Below, piece by piece: positions 1-6,054 of a stretch of DNA of 9,391 nucleotides. Position 1 is the first letter of the stretch. Each line of letters starts with the position of its first letter. The position numbers were made by a program, and so were the translations under genes. The notes below the pieces were generated by a model. The model made no database searches, had not been told where the DNA came from, and saw only the letters and a list, made by a program, of their open reading frames with translations. The DNA is from Candidatus Aenigmatarchaeota archaeon (GTDB taxonomy: Archaea; Aenigmatarchaeota; Aenigmatarchaeia; QMZP01): the NCBI GenBank assembly GCA_016202725.1, contig JACQOD010000062.1, positions 1-9,391 on the forward strand. The letters are read 5' to 3'.

Positions 1-320
1 CCGCTCTGCGAATCAGTCGCATTGAAAATCGGCATGCTTAGACCACATGGCCGTTTTGGCATGCGTTGGCGTACAGCCGAGGAAATCGATACATAGCGGG
101 CATATTGAGGGTACCTAAACACGTACAAAAATGAGACCACTGCCCCCATGGTCGAATTGGCCATCGGCAGGGTGAAAAGCCAGACAGGAGGCGTTGCCCA
201 GCAGGAATGAGGACCCATTGAAGGGACGCTTCACGGTCAGGGGAGCCCATGCACAATGACACATGACCGAACCAGTGGGCCGGTTACTGTATGACGATCC
301 CTTCAGGACCTTTCCCCGGG
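1..320. other. stretch without a supportable gene
   Basis: I see no convincing gene here. The longest open frame (minus strand, 262 to 38) would begin with GTG, has no TATA box at the spacing used by the other genes, and its product has no recognisable motif. The region lies downstream of the minus-strand DHS-ureohydrolase operon, so it may carry that operon's 3' end. On the minus strand there is a short T-run (the complement of the A-run around 125-129) that could act as a T-rich archaeal terminator, but this is weak. The sequence is less GC-rich than the genes. Confidence 0.5.
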
Positions 321-1376
321 CTACACGACCTTCTGCAACAGCTTCTGGGCGAGAATCCAGGCAGCCACGGCTTCGCGGACGTCGCCGTCCCGGACCTCCC
401 CTTCGCCGCGGAAGCCTACCTCAGCGACATCCGCACCGACCAGGCGCGCCGTGGGGTGGATGGCGCCGAAGATTCCCACGACGTCATCCGGAGACAGGCC
501 AAAGGGGACGGGCGTGCCCGTGGAAGGGGTGAACTCGCTGCTGAGGCTGTCGATGTCCAGCGAAACGTACAGGTCTGTCCCTTCCGTGAACACATAGAGT
601 TTATCCCAAGAGGCGTCCGGACGCCTGCGGATATCCTGCACCGAGAGGGTGTGCACCCCATGCGCGCGCGCATACTCGTCCTCGTCTGCCGCAGCTTGGC
701 GGATGCCGACTTGGATGAGACGCTCCCCGGGGAAGCCTGCCTCCAGAATTTCATAAAAGGGCGTGGTGTGGCAGCGGCGCATGCCCAGATAGTCGGCCTT
801 CATGTCCCGGTGGGCGTCCAGGTGGACAATGGCAAAGGGGTGGCGCTCGTCTTCCCGGGCCTGCAGCAGGCCCTGGACAAGCAGGGCCGTCGGGTAGTGC
901 TCGCCCAAGAAGGCGAAGGGGATCTTCCCGTCCCGGTAGAGGATTCCCGCGATGTCCGGGAGGGGCTTGAGGGATGCCAGGTGCGCGTCAATCACCGTGA
1001 GGATGTCCTGGGGGAGGCCCTCCGCCTCCGCAGCCGGGGACGCAATCGCGCGCGCGACCTGCTCCTCCACCTCCTTCGGCACGGCCGCGCGGTAGGTTCC
1101 CAGGTCCGCCCACGGGACCGTTGCCGGGAGGTCCCTGCCCGACAAGCAGTCATACAGCTCCACCATCTTCGCGCTCGCGTACCGGACGGCCTCGGGGCCG
1201 CGGGCGCTCGTGCGGCCGCCGGTGGAGGTCAGGTCGAAGGGCACGTCTAGGAAGACCACGAGGGATTGTCCGTACCGCTCTTCCGGAGAGAGGTCCGACA
1301 TCCCCGGGACATGCCCCCCGAAGGCGTATTCAGGCTCCTGAAAGAACCGCTGCAGCGCGCCAAATCCGCGGGGCAT
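321..1376 (-). CDS. ureohydrolase of the agmatinase/arginase superfamily
   Basis: This 351-residue protein belongs to the manganese ureohydrolases, which hydrolyse a guanidino group to an amine plus urea. The metal ligands are visible: His160 (LGEH), Asp187, His189 and Asp191 (HLDAHRD), and Asp274 and Asp276 (SLDID). His203 lies where family members carry a catalytic histidine (the H in FDHGT-type motifs). Glu319 in DVAEV sits where the family has its guanidinium-binding acidic residue. Usual members have about 300 residues, so this one is slightly long. The LDP of the third motif is replaced by LSS. The ATG directly follows the TGA of the DHS-like gene and has a GAGGAGGG Shine-Dalgarno about 4-5 bases upstream, so the two genes are co-transcribed. 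I infer that the substrate is agmatine or an agmatine-derived adduct made by the neighbour. Arginase or formiminoglutamase activity is not excluded. Confidence 0.9.
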   Translation of the reverse strand: MPRGFGALQRFFQEPEYAFGGHVPGMSDLSPEERYGQSLVVFLDVPFDLTSTGGRTSARGPEAVRYASAKMVELYDCLSGRDLPATVPWADLGTYRAAVPKEVEEQVARAIASPAAEAEGLPQDILTVIDAHLASLKPLPDIAGILYRDGKIPFAFLGEHYPTALLVQGLLQAREDERHPFAIVHLDAHRDMKADYLGMRRCHTTPFYEILEAGFPGERLIQVGIRQAAADEDEYARAHGVHTLSVQDIRRRPDASWDKLYVFTEGTDLYVSLDIDSLSSEFTPSTGTPVPFGLSPDDVVGIFGAIHPTARLVGADVAEVGFRGEGEVRDGDVREAVAAWILAQKLLQKVV

Positions 1377-2612
1377 TCAGCCCTCCTCGGGAGGATGCCG
1401 CATGGGATACAACACCTGTTCTCGCGCCTCAATCTCGAGCCTCTGCACATCGTCAAGCTTCCCCAAAAGCTCGGCGTGCCCTTTCATTCGCGCCTCCCGA
1501 CGTGCAAGAATCACCCTCTCGCTGAAGTCCCGTTCAAAATCGCCTATCCTGTCCATCAGCCTCCGAGGTTGCCGCGAGGCATGCTTGGCAACATATCCTA
1601 CAACCGCCGGGATGGTCTTCGTGTATTCCGACCAGACCTCAATCTCCCGTCCGACGGAGGCGTCCGGATATTTGAGCCAGGTGACGGCTTCGGCCTGTGT
1701 CGAGCCGGAGAGGGCGCCCGCACGCGCGTCGGCAATCGTGAAGCGAATGCATCCTTCTGCACCCTGGAAATCCGTCAAGTAGTAGACTTCGTTGAGCATG
1801 GGACCGAGGGTCTGGATGAAATTTCGCGGACCGCCCTCCCCGAAGAAGACGTTCAGTTGTGGCTGGGTATGCAGGACCAGGGCGGAGGCCTGCCTGAGGT
1901 CCCGGGAGCCTCTGGGATCGGGGTCAAATCCTTCGTCAACAAGGACGCTGAGATCCATCCCAAGGGAGTGATTGGATGAAGAGTCCAGATAGACGGGAAC
2001 ACCGTGCTGCGCGGCCTGGATCACAAACGACACTCCCGGGTCCACGACGAGCCCCGAACTTTCATTGAGGAGCTCGTTCCCGAATTCGTAGAGGAGCATG
2101 GCCGAACTGAAAGGTTGCTGGAGGCGGGGAAGGACCCGCCGGGCAATCACCTGCTTGAGCGTATCCTGCATCTTGAGGGTATCGTCGCCGCTCACGTTCT
2201 GGTTGTAGATGCGGGTGGTTCCGTCCGCCCGGAGGTCATCATCGTCCACTTCAGCCCGCCCCTCGCGGACCGGGAGACCGCAGGCAAAATGGAGGTCATG
2301 GAAGACGTTTGCCCCCGTGGATACAATGACATCAACGAGGCCCCGCCCGAGGAGGTCCGCAACGTAGCCCCCCAGGCCTGCCGGAGTGAGCGCCCCCGAG
2401 ATGCCCAGCCAGACGTACTCGCCCCTCTCATTGACCTGGCTCCAGCGCTGGGCCGCCTGGTACGCGTGCCGCGCCTGGTAACCGATGCGGCCGTCCACGT
2501 TCCGGACATACCAATCCATATGGTCCATGAACGCCTCATCAATCCTTGGCGGCGAGACCGCCCTCGCAGGGCCAAGATACTTGCTGTGGCAGGCATGCGG
2601 TTCCGGGGCCAT
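1377..2612 (-). CDS. deoxyhypusine synthase-family protein (DHS-like)
   Basis: The 411-residue protein matches the NAD-dependent deoxyhypusine synthase fold along its length. The catalytic-lysine motif is present: SGSTQAEAVTWLK with Lys314, the counterpart of the human SGARPDEAVSWGK motif. Other matches are VDVIVSTGANVFHD (93-106), IYNQNVSGDDTLKMQD (135-150), VPVYLDSSSNHSLGMDL (205-221) and a GEGGPRNFIQ stretch (258-267). Canonical DHS transfers the aminobutyl group of spermidine to a lysine of IF5A. The STGANxxHD form is, as I recall it, the DHS-like paralogue associated with homospermidine formation, so the substrate is uncertain. Residues from about 345 on form a charged, probably helical C-terminal extension beyond the usual fold. 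It is the first gene of an operon with the ureohydrolase. The start is ATG at 2612, about 23 bases from a TTTAAA box, so the mRNA is probably leaderless. Confidence 0.9.
   Translation of the reverse strand: MAPEPHACHSKYLGPARAVSPPRIDEAFMDHMDWYVRNVDGRIGYQARHAYQAAQRWSQVNERGEYVWLGISGALTPAGLGGYVADLLGRGLVDVIVSTGANVFHDLHFACGLPVREGRAEVDDDDLRADGTTRIYNQNVSGDDTLKMQDTLKQVIARRVLPRLQQPFSSAMLLYEFGNELLNESSGLVVDPGVSFVIQAAQHGVPVYLDSSSNHSLGMDLSVLVDEGFDPDPRGSRDLRQASALVLHTQPQLNVFFGEGGPRNFIQTLGPMLNEVYYLTDFQGAEGCIRFTIADARAGALSGSTQAEAVTWLKYPDASVGREIEVWSEYTKTIPAVVGYVAKHASRQPRRLMDRIGDFERDFSERVILARREARMKGHAELLGKLDDVQRLEIEAREQVLYPMRHPPEEG
1381..1388 (-). promoter_or_regulatory. Shine-Dalgarno of the ureohydrolase gene
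   Basis: The minus strand reads GAGGAGGG, ending four bases before the ATG at 1376, inside the end of the upstream DHS-like gene. It is the clearest ribosome binding site in the window. It belongs to the only gene that is internal to an operon, which supports translation of this gene from a leadered transcript. Confidence 0.7.
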
Positions 2613-2632
2613 AGCTTGGATTCCCAGAAAGT

Positions 2633-2638
2633 TTTAAA
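2633..2638 (-). promoter_or_regulatory. TATA box of the DHS-ureohydrolase operon
   Basis: TTTAAA inside AATTTAAAAC on the minus strand is centred about 23.5 bases from the ATG at 2612. This is the same spacing as at the other starts in the window. The box is palindromic and could also fire rightwards. Confidence 0.6.
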
Positions 2639-2676
2639 TTGGGATATGGCCCCCGCCTGTACGTGTTGAGCTCAAA

Positions 2677-2715
2677 TACGCTCTGTCTGCCGCAGCGTAG
2701 CGGTTCCATTTTTTT
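2677..2715 (+). terminator. hairpin followed by a T7 tract (possible terminator)
   Basis: TACGCT (2677-2682) and AGCGTA (2694-2699) are perfect inverted arms around an 11-base loop. A run of seven T follows at 2709-2715. The site lies between the divergent DHS-like and nth genes, where no annotated rightward gene needs a terminator. It could end a short transcript started from the palindromic TTTAAA at 2633-2638, or be chance. Confidence 0.3.
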
Positions 2716-2808
2716 GACAGGACTGCCACCTAGAACGCACCGCCGATAAGCATCCTCACCAGCTACACACCTACACCCGCCTACCAACGCTGACGATTGC
2801 CGGTCAGC

Positions 2809-2814
2809 TTTTAA
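2809..2814 (+). promoter_or_regulatory. TATA box of nth
   Basis: TTTTAA is centred 23.5 bases before the ATG at 2835 and 26.5 before the ATG at 2838, but only about 8.5 before the upstream in-frame ATG at 2820. It therefore favours a start at 2835 or 2838. Confidence 0.55.
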
Positions 2815-2834
2815 GGAACATGGCCATTCCTGAA

Positions 2835-3476
2835 ATGATGGACCGCGCGGTGGGTGGGATACTGCAGACACTGAGTGCAACATATCCTGAGGCCCGCTAC
2901 TACCTCACCTTCTCCTCCCCCCTCGAGTTGCTGGTGGCAGCCATCCTGTCCGCCCAGGTGCGGGATGAAGTCGTGAACGCCATTACCCCCGCACTGTTCA
3001 AGAAATACCGCAGCGCCCGGGACTTTGCGGAGGCCGATCCTGCGGAGCTGGAGGGCATGGTGCGGACCGTGACCTTCTACAAGAACAAGGCCGCAAACAT
3101 CCGGAAGGCCTGCCGGCTCCTGGTGGAGCGGCACGGCGGAGCGGTCCCGGAAGAGATGGATGCCCTCCTGGAGTTGCCCGGCGTGGCCCGCAAGACGGCG
3201 AACGTCATCCAGCAGCACGCCTTCGGCCGGGTGGAGGGGGTCGTGGTGGACACCCACGTGATCCGGCTGGCGCAGCGGCTGGGCTGGACCGCCCAGAAGG
3301 ACCCGGCGAAGATCGAGCGGGACCTGATGGCCCTCCTGGACAAGGGATGGTGGGACCAGGTCCCCCACCTCCTGAAGCAGCATGGCCGCGCGGTCTGCAG
3401 GGCCCCGGTGCCTGCCTGCTCCCGGTGCGTGGTGGCGAAACGCTGCCCGAAAGCGGGCGTGAGCCAGCACACCTAA
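2835..3476 (+). CDS. nth: endonuclease III (DNA glycosylase/AP lyase)
   Basis: This base-excision-repair enzyme removes oxidised pyrimidines and cleaves at the abasic site. From the start at 2835 the protein has 213 residues, close to E. coli Nth (211). It shows LLVAAILSAQVRDE near 32-45, the helix-hairpin-helix LPGVARKTAN with catalytic Lys120, and Asp139 in VVVDTHV. The C-terminal [4Fe-4S] loop is C-X6-C-X2-C-X5-C (Cys188, 195, 198, 204). All catalytic and cluster residues are intact. An in-frame ATG at 2820 would add five residues. I prefer 2835 because the TATA box spacing fits it and the N-terminal length before the FSSP motif then matches the E. coli protein. The ATG at 2838 is equally compatible. 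It is transcribed divergently from the DHS-like operon, alone, with no repair partner adjacent. Confidence 0.95.
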   Translation: MMDRAVGGILQTLSATYPEARYYLTFSSPLELLVAAILSAQVRDEVVNAITPALFKKYRSARDFAEADPAELEGMVRTVTFYKNKAANIRKACRLLVERHGGAVPEEMDALLELPGVARKTANVIQQHAFGRVEGVVVDTHVIRLAQRLGWTAQKDPAKIERDLMALLDKGWWDQVPHLLKQHGRAVCRAPVPACSRCVVAKRCPKAGVSQHT

Positions 3477-3598
3477 CGTGTCAGGTCAACATAATCGGCA
3501 CAGGTCATGGATTCAGGAACAGTGGCCTGTGGCGGCGCAGCATCCACGGCTTCACCGCAGGTAGTGGCCATTATTTTCGCCGCTGACGTGAGACGCAC

Positions 3599-3605
3599 TT
3601 ATAAA
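3599..3605 (+). promoter_or_regulatory. TATA box of the winged-helix-like gene
   Basis: TTATAAA is centred 26 bases before the ATG at 3628 and only 20 before the GTG at 3622. The spacing favours ATG 3628 and a leaderless transcript. Confidence 0.65.
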
Positions 3606-3627
3606 GCGGCGCGCCCAACCCGTGGAC

Positions 3628-3894
3628 ATGAAGGTGCGCGAGCTGAAGAACTTCCTGGAACTGCAGGCGGGCGAGGCCCGTGCAGGCCAGCTGCTGCAGA
3701 CCTACTCCCACTGGATCGCCGCGCTCTTCCAGGCCAGGGAGTATGTGGTGGGCAGCCCCAAGGACCTGCCGACGCTCCACCGGCTGGCTGAATTGAAGCT
3801 GGTCATCCTCCACCCAGGGGCGCGCACGGTAGCGGAACTCACCCCCGCAGGGAAGAAGCTCTACCAGGACTTCTACGGCCACGGGTACTACTAG
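3628..3894 (+). CDS. small winged-helix-like protein
   Basis: The product has 88 residues: charged, helix-forming sequence for the first 37 residues (KVRELKNFLELQ, then SHWIAALFQ). A segment follows that reads like the second half of a winged helix, namely LHRLAELKLVILHPG (50-64) followed by VAELTPAGKKLYQDFY (68-83). The pattern of LxxLxLV, then a turn, then ELTPxGKKLY is typical of the recognition helix and wing of archaeal wHTH regulators, though the first helices are not diagnostic. A DNA-binding role is therefore inferred, not shown. An in-frame GTG at 3622 would add two residues, but the TATA spacing favours 3628. The gene ends about 45 bases before the operator block that precedes the ATPase, making it a candidate regulator of that block. 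I do not recognise a named family. Confidence 0.75.
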   Translation: MKVRELKNFLELQAGEARAGQLLQTYSHWIAALFQAREYVVGSPKDLPTLHRLAELKLVILHPGARTVAELTPAGKKLYQDFYGHGYY

Positions 3895-3939
3895 GTCGAA
3901 TCGATTGAAATGATGCCCATGGGCGGAGAGTGTCCTTAA

Positions 3940-3957
3940 GTGAAATCATACTTTCAC
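3940..3957. promoter_or_regulatory. operator-like inverted repeat, copy 1
   Basis: GTGAAATCATACTTTCAC has perfect arms GTGAAA and TTTCAC around six bases. It differs at one of 18 positions from copy 2 at 4002-4019. On the minus strand it lies four bases downstream of a TTTATA box (3967-3962), which is exactly the arrangement of copy 2 on the plus strand. A dimeric repressor or activator site is likely. Confidence 0.65.
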
Positions 3958-3961
3958 CCCT

Positions 3962-3967
3962 TATAAA
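3962..3967 (-). promoter_or_regulatory. leftward TATA box facing operator copy 1
   Basis: On the minus strand TTTATA is followed by four bases and then GTGAAA-N6-TTTCAC. This copies the layout of the ATPase promoter in the opposite direction. Initiation would fall near 3939, at the end of the operator. No sizeable leftward gene starts there; the first ATG (3920) opens only nine codons. The complementary TTATAAA could instead act rightwards. Confidence 0.4.
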
Positions 3968-3991
3968 GGAGCTCTCTAGAAAGGAAAACTA

Positions 3992-3999
3992 TTTATATA
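3992..3999 (+). promoter_or_regulatory. TATA box of the ATPase gene
   Basis: TTTATATA is centred 25.5 bases before the ATG at 4021. The interval between box and start codon is filled almost completely by operator copy 2, so a bound protein would block initiation. Confidence 0.7.
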
Positions 4000-4001
4000 C
4001 T

Positions 4002-4019
4002 GTGAAAACATACTTTCAC
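4002..4019. promoter_or_regulatory. operator-like inverted repeat, copy 2
   Basis: GTGAAAACATACTTTCAC has arms GTGAAA and TTTCAC and ends one base before the ATPase ATG. It begins four bases after TTTATA, so it overlaps the expected transcription start. The distance to copy 1 is 62 bases, close to six helical turns, so both sites would lie on one DNA face. Confidence 0.7.
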
Positions 4020-4020
4020 T

Positions 4021-5148
4021 ATGTACCTCTTGCGCGAAGAAGAGCACCGGCTCTTCGGGAAGCTCGGGAAGAAGGAAGCGCTGGCCCTGATCGGACCGCG
4101 AAGGGCCGGAAAGACCACGCTCGCGAAGCGCCTGCTGGAAGACTGGGAGCAAGGAGGGAAACGGGGAGCGTTCCTCGATCTGGAACTCCCTGCCGCCCCG
4201 CAGTCGGGCCGGGCCCTCGCTGCGGAGATCCGCCAGGTTCCGGCAGGGGGGCTCGCGGTCCTGGACGAGGTGCAAGCGATTCCAGACTGGGTGCGGACCG
4301 TGCGGGCAGAGATTGACGCGGGGAAGCGGCACCTGCTCGTGACCGGATCGAGCGCATCCCTGCTCTCCAGCGAGGTGGCCACTTCGCTGGGCGGGCGCGC
4401 CCTGCCGGAAACCGTCCTCCCGCTGTCCTACCGGGACGCGAGGAGGTGGGGGATCCCGAACCTGGAGGCATACCTGCGGAGCGGCGGCTATCCAGAATGC
4501 GTCTTGCGGCCCGACGACGCCCCGGGGTTGCACAAACTCTATCTCGAGCTCACGGTCCTGCGGGACGTTGCGGCGAGGAAAGGCGTGCGGGAGGTCAAGC
4601 CGCTCGCCGACCTCGCCCTCCTGCTGCTGTCCGAACCGGGGAAGACCCTGTCGGCGAAGAAGACCGCCGGCATGCTCGGCATCAGCCAGCCCACCTTCCG
4701 TTCCTTCGTCCAGGGGCTCAATGACGCATTCCTCATCCTGTCCGTGCCCCCCTACCTCCGTTCGCCGCGGGAGCGGCTGGTCGCCGACGCGAAGCATTAC
4801 GCGTATGACGTGGGCCTGCAGGCCTCGGTCAGCCTCTCTGCTCAGGAGGATAGGGGGAGGAGATTGGAAAACCTCGTCGCGGTGGAGCTGGTCCGCCGCG
4901 GCTATGCGCTGTCCTACCTCGCGGGGCAGGGATGGGAATGCGACTTCATCGCGCAGCAAACCGGGGCGGAAACCCTCGCCGTCCAGGTCTGGAGCGGGGA
5001 GGGGAAGCTCCCGGAGCGGGAACTGCTCGGGCTGCAGCAGGGCATGAAGCTGGGCAAGGGCTTGCTCCTGAGCGAAGCGGTCGTCCCCGTCCCGAAGGGC
5101 GCGGTGGCGGTGACCATCGAGACGTGGCTGAAAGCGCCCCCAAGATAG
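4021..5148 (+). CDS. AAA_14/DUF4143-type ATPase
   Basis: This 375-residue P-loop ATPase has the domain order of the AAA_14 plus DUF4143 family, widespread in archaea and bacteria and mostly without known function. Walker A is GPRRAGKTT (25-33), Walker B is LAVLDEVQ (78-85), the sensor segment is LVTGSSASLL (106-115), and Arg126 in LGGRALPE is a possible arginine finger. A helix-turn-helix-like segment follows (about 208-240, with MLGISQPTFRSFVQGL). The C-terminal part resembles a PD-(D/E)XK fold: LENLVAVELVRRG (282-294), WECDFI (305-310) and LAVQVW (319-324), where the lysine usually expected is Trp324. Nuclease activity is therefore doubtful. The start at 4021 is set by TATA spacing and the adjoining operator. 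The upstream DNA is AT-rich but the gene is GC-rich like its neighbours. Such loci are often mobile or selfish-like; no toxin partner is visible. Confidence 0.9.
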   Translation: MYLLREEEHRLFGKLGKKEALALIGPRRAGKTTLAKRLLEDWEQGGKRGAFLDLELPAAPQSGRALAAEIRQVPAGGLAVLDEVQAIPDWVRTVRAEIDAGKRHLLVTGSSASLLSSEVATSLGGRALPETVLPLSYRDARRWGIPNLEAYLRSGGYPECVLRPDDAPGLHKLYLELTVLRDVAARKGVREVKPLADLALLLLSEPGKTLSAKKTAGMLGISQPTFRSFVQGLNDAFLILSVPPYLRSPRERLVADAKHYAYDVGLQASVSLSAQEDRGRRLENLVAVELVRRGYALSYLAGQGWECDFIAQQTGAETLAVQVWSGEGKLPERELLGLQQGMKLGKGLLLSEAVVPVPKGAVAVTIETWLKAPPR

Positions 5149-5156
5149 GTGCAAGG

Positions 5157-5163
5157 TTTTAAA
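5157..5163 (+). promoter_or_regulatory. TATA box of the ferredoxin gene
   Basis: TTTTAAA starts eight bases after the ATPase stop codon and is centred 25 bases before the ATG at 5185. The gene therefore has its own promoter in a 36-base gap. Confidence 0.65.
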
Positions 5164-5184
5164 GCTCACGGAGAAGCAACGGCT

Positions 5185-5718
5185 ATGAGCGACTACCTGC
5201 GTCGGAAGCTGCAAGAGCAGGCGGCGAAGGAACAGCAGGGTGCTCAGACCCCTCCATCCCCCTCAGCCCTGGCGCCTGATGCTTCTCCTGCAGTTCCTCC
5301 ATCCCAGGCGCCTCCGCCGGTTGCTCCTGCTGCTGCAACGCCCGCGGTAGCGATCCCTGCGGCCGCCGCGCCGGCGAAGCCCAAGGGCGGCCCCCTCAAG
5401 ACCTCACGGTCTGATTATGACATCGCCTACGAACACGACCGCACGGTCCGCAAGGTGTTCAGGCTCCGCGTGGTCTACAACCGGAACGGGTGCATCGGTT
5501 CCAGCCACTGCCTGCTCTCGGACCCCTACAACTTCGAGGTGGACGAGCAGTTCAAGGCCATCCTCAAGGGCGGGGAAGAGCTGCCGGGGGCCAAGGGCGT
5601 CTTCGTGAAGGTCATCGAGACCGAGGAGCCCCACTTGGTCCTGAACGCGGCGAAGACCTGCACCCCTCGGGTGATCTCGGTCATTGACCTCGAGACCGGC
5701 AAGCGGATCGCGCCCTGA
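5185..5718 (+). CDS. 3Fe-4S-type ferredoxin with Pro/Ala-rich N-terminal tail
   Basis: The 177-residue protein has three parts. Residues 1-20 are charged and probably helical. Residues 21-70 are rich in Pro and Ala and probably disordered. The ferredoxin domain is at about 77-177. It contains NGCIGSSHC (Cys103-X5-Cys109), DPYNFEVDE (113-121), and AAKTCTPRVISVIDLETGKR (155-174) with Cys159. Three cysteines in the order C-X5-C...C fit a single [3Fe-4S] cluster as in SoyB-like ferredoxins. The closing motif is C-T-P rather than the usual C-P. It would act as a cytosolic one-electron carrier, with an unknown partner. ATG 5185 was chosen over an in-frame GTG at 5149 because the TATA box lies between them and has the standard spacing to 5185. 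The long tail could tether or cluster the carrier. Confidence 0.85.
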   Translation: MSDYLRRKLQEQAAKEQQGAQTPPSPSALAPDASPAVPPSQAPPPVAPAAATPAVAIPAAAAPAKPKGGPLKTSRSDYDIAYEHDRTVRKVFRLRVVYNRNGCIGSSHCLLSDPYNFEVDEQFKAILKGGEELPGAKGVFVKVIETEEPHLVLNAAKTCTPRVISVIDLETGKRIAP

Positions 5719-5723
5719 GGGAC

Positions 5724-5730
5724 TTTTATA
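5724..5730 (+). promoter_or_regulatory. TATA box of the 85-residue orphan gene
   Basis: TTTTATA starts six bases after the ferredoxin stop codon and is centred 24 bases before the ATG at 5751. Confidence 0.65.
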
Positions 5731-5750
5731 GCGCGGGACCAACCAGCAGC

Positions 5751-6008
5751 ATGGCCTTTCCTGCGGAGCATTTCGGCGCGCTGAAGAAGCGGACCTGGTA
5801 CAAGGTGCGCTGGCTGCGGGATCCCCCCGGCCCCCCGCTGCGGGAGCGGTTCGACCTCCTCCCGCGGGAGGCGTGGGAGCGCTATCGCTCTTCCCTGGAG
5901 GTCCAGGACCGGGCAGAGGTCGCCTCTTGCGAGGCTGGCCTGCCCCTCGGGTTCGGGAAGCCGGAGCACGAAGTCGATGCGTGGCTCAGGAAGCATCGGC
6001 TGGCGTAG
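5751..6008 (+). CDS. hypothetical protein, 85 residues
   Basis: I do not recognise this protein. It is soluble and rich in charged residues and tryptophan, with KKRTWYKVRWLRDPPGPP at 12-29 followed by probable helices (LLPREAWERYRSSLEVQDRAEV, 37-58). It ends with HEVDAWLRKHRLA (73-85), also probably helical. There is one cysteine (Cys60) and no metal-binding motif, signal peptide or membrane segment. A well-placed TATA box 24 bases before the ATG and matching composition support a real gene. It lies between the ferredoxin gene and a convergent transporter gene, and its own promoter argues against obligatory co-transcription with the ferredoxin. Confidence 0.7.
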   Translation: MAFPAEHFGALKKRTWYKVRWLRDPPGPPLRERFDLLPREAWERYRSSLEVQDRAEVASCEAGLPLGFGKPEHEVDAWLRKHRLA

Positions 6009-6054
6009 GCATCCCCTACCATGTCCAAGGATGCTGCCCGCTGGCCTCCCTGTA

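Noticed and set aside
291..1250. Long plus-strand open frame opposite the ureohydrolase gene
   Set aside because: It is a GC-rich antisense frame; the minus strand encodes a protein with complete ureohydrolase motifs, and the plus frame shows no motif or placed TATA box.
3891..3920. Nine-codon leftward frame below the mirrored promoter
   Set aside because: Too short to judge and antisense to the end of the winged-helix-like gene; its ATG is about 20 bases past the expected start of the transcript.
3930..4316. GTG-started plus frame through the operator block into the ATPase
   Set aside because: It runs through promoter and operator sequence and then reads the ATPase gene out of frame.
3976..5214. 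412-residue minus-strand open frame opposite the ATPase
   Set aside because: The plus strand encodes Walker A and B and family-typical domains; the minus product is low in recognisable structure.
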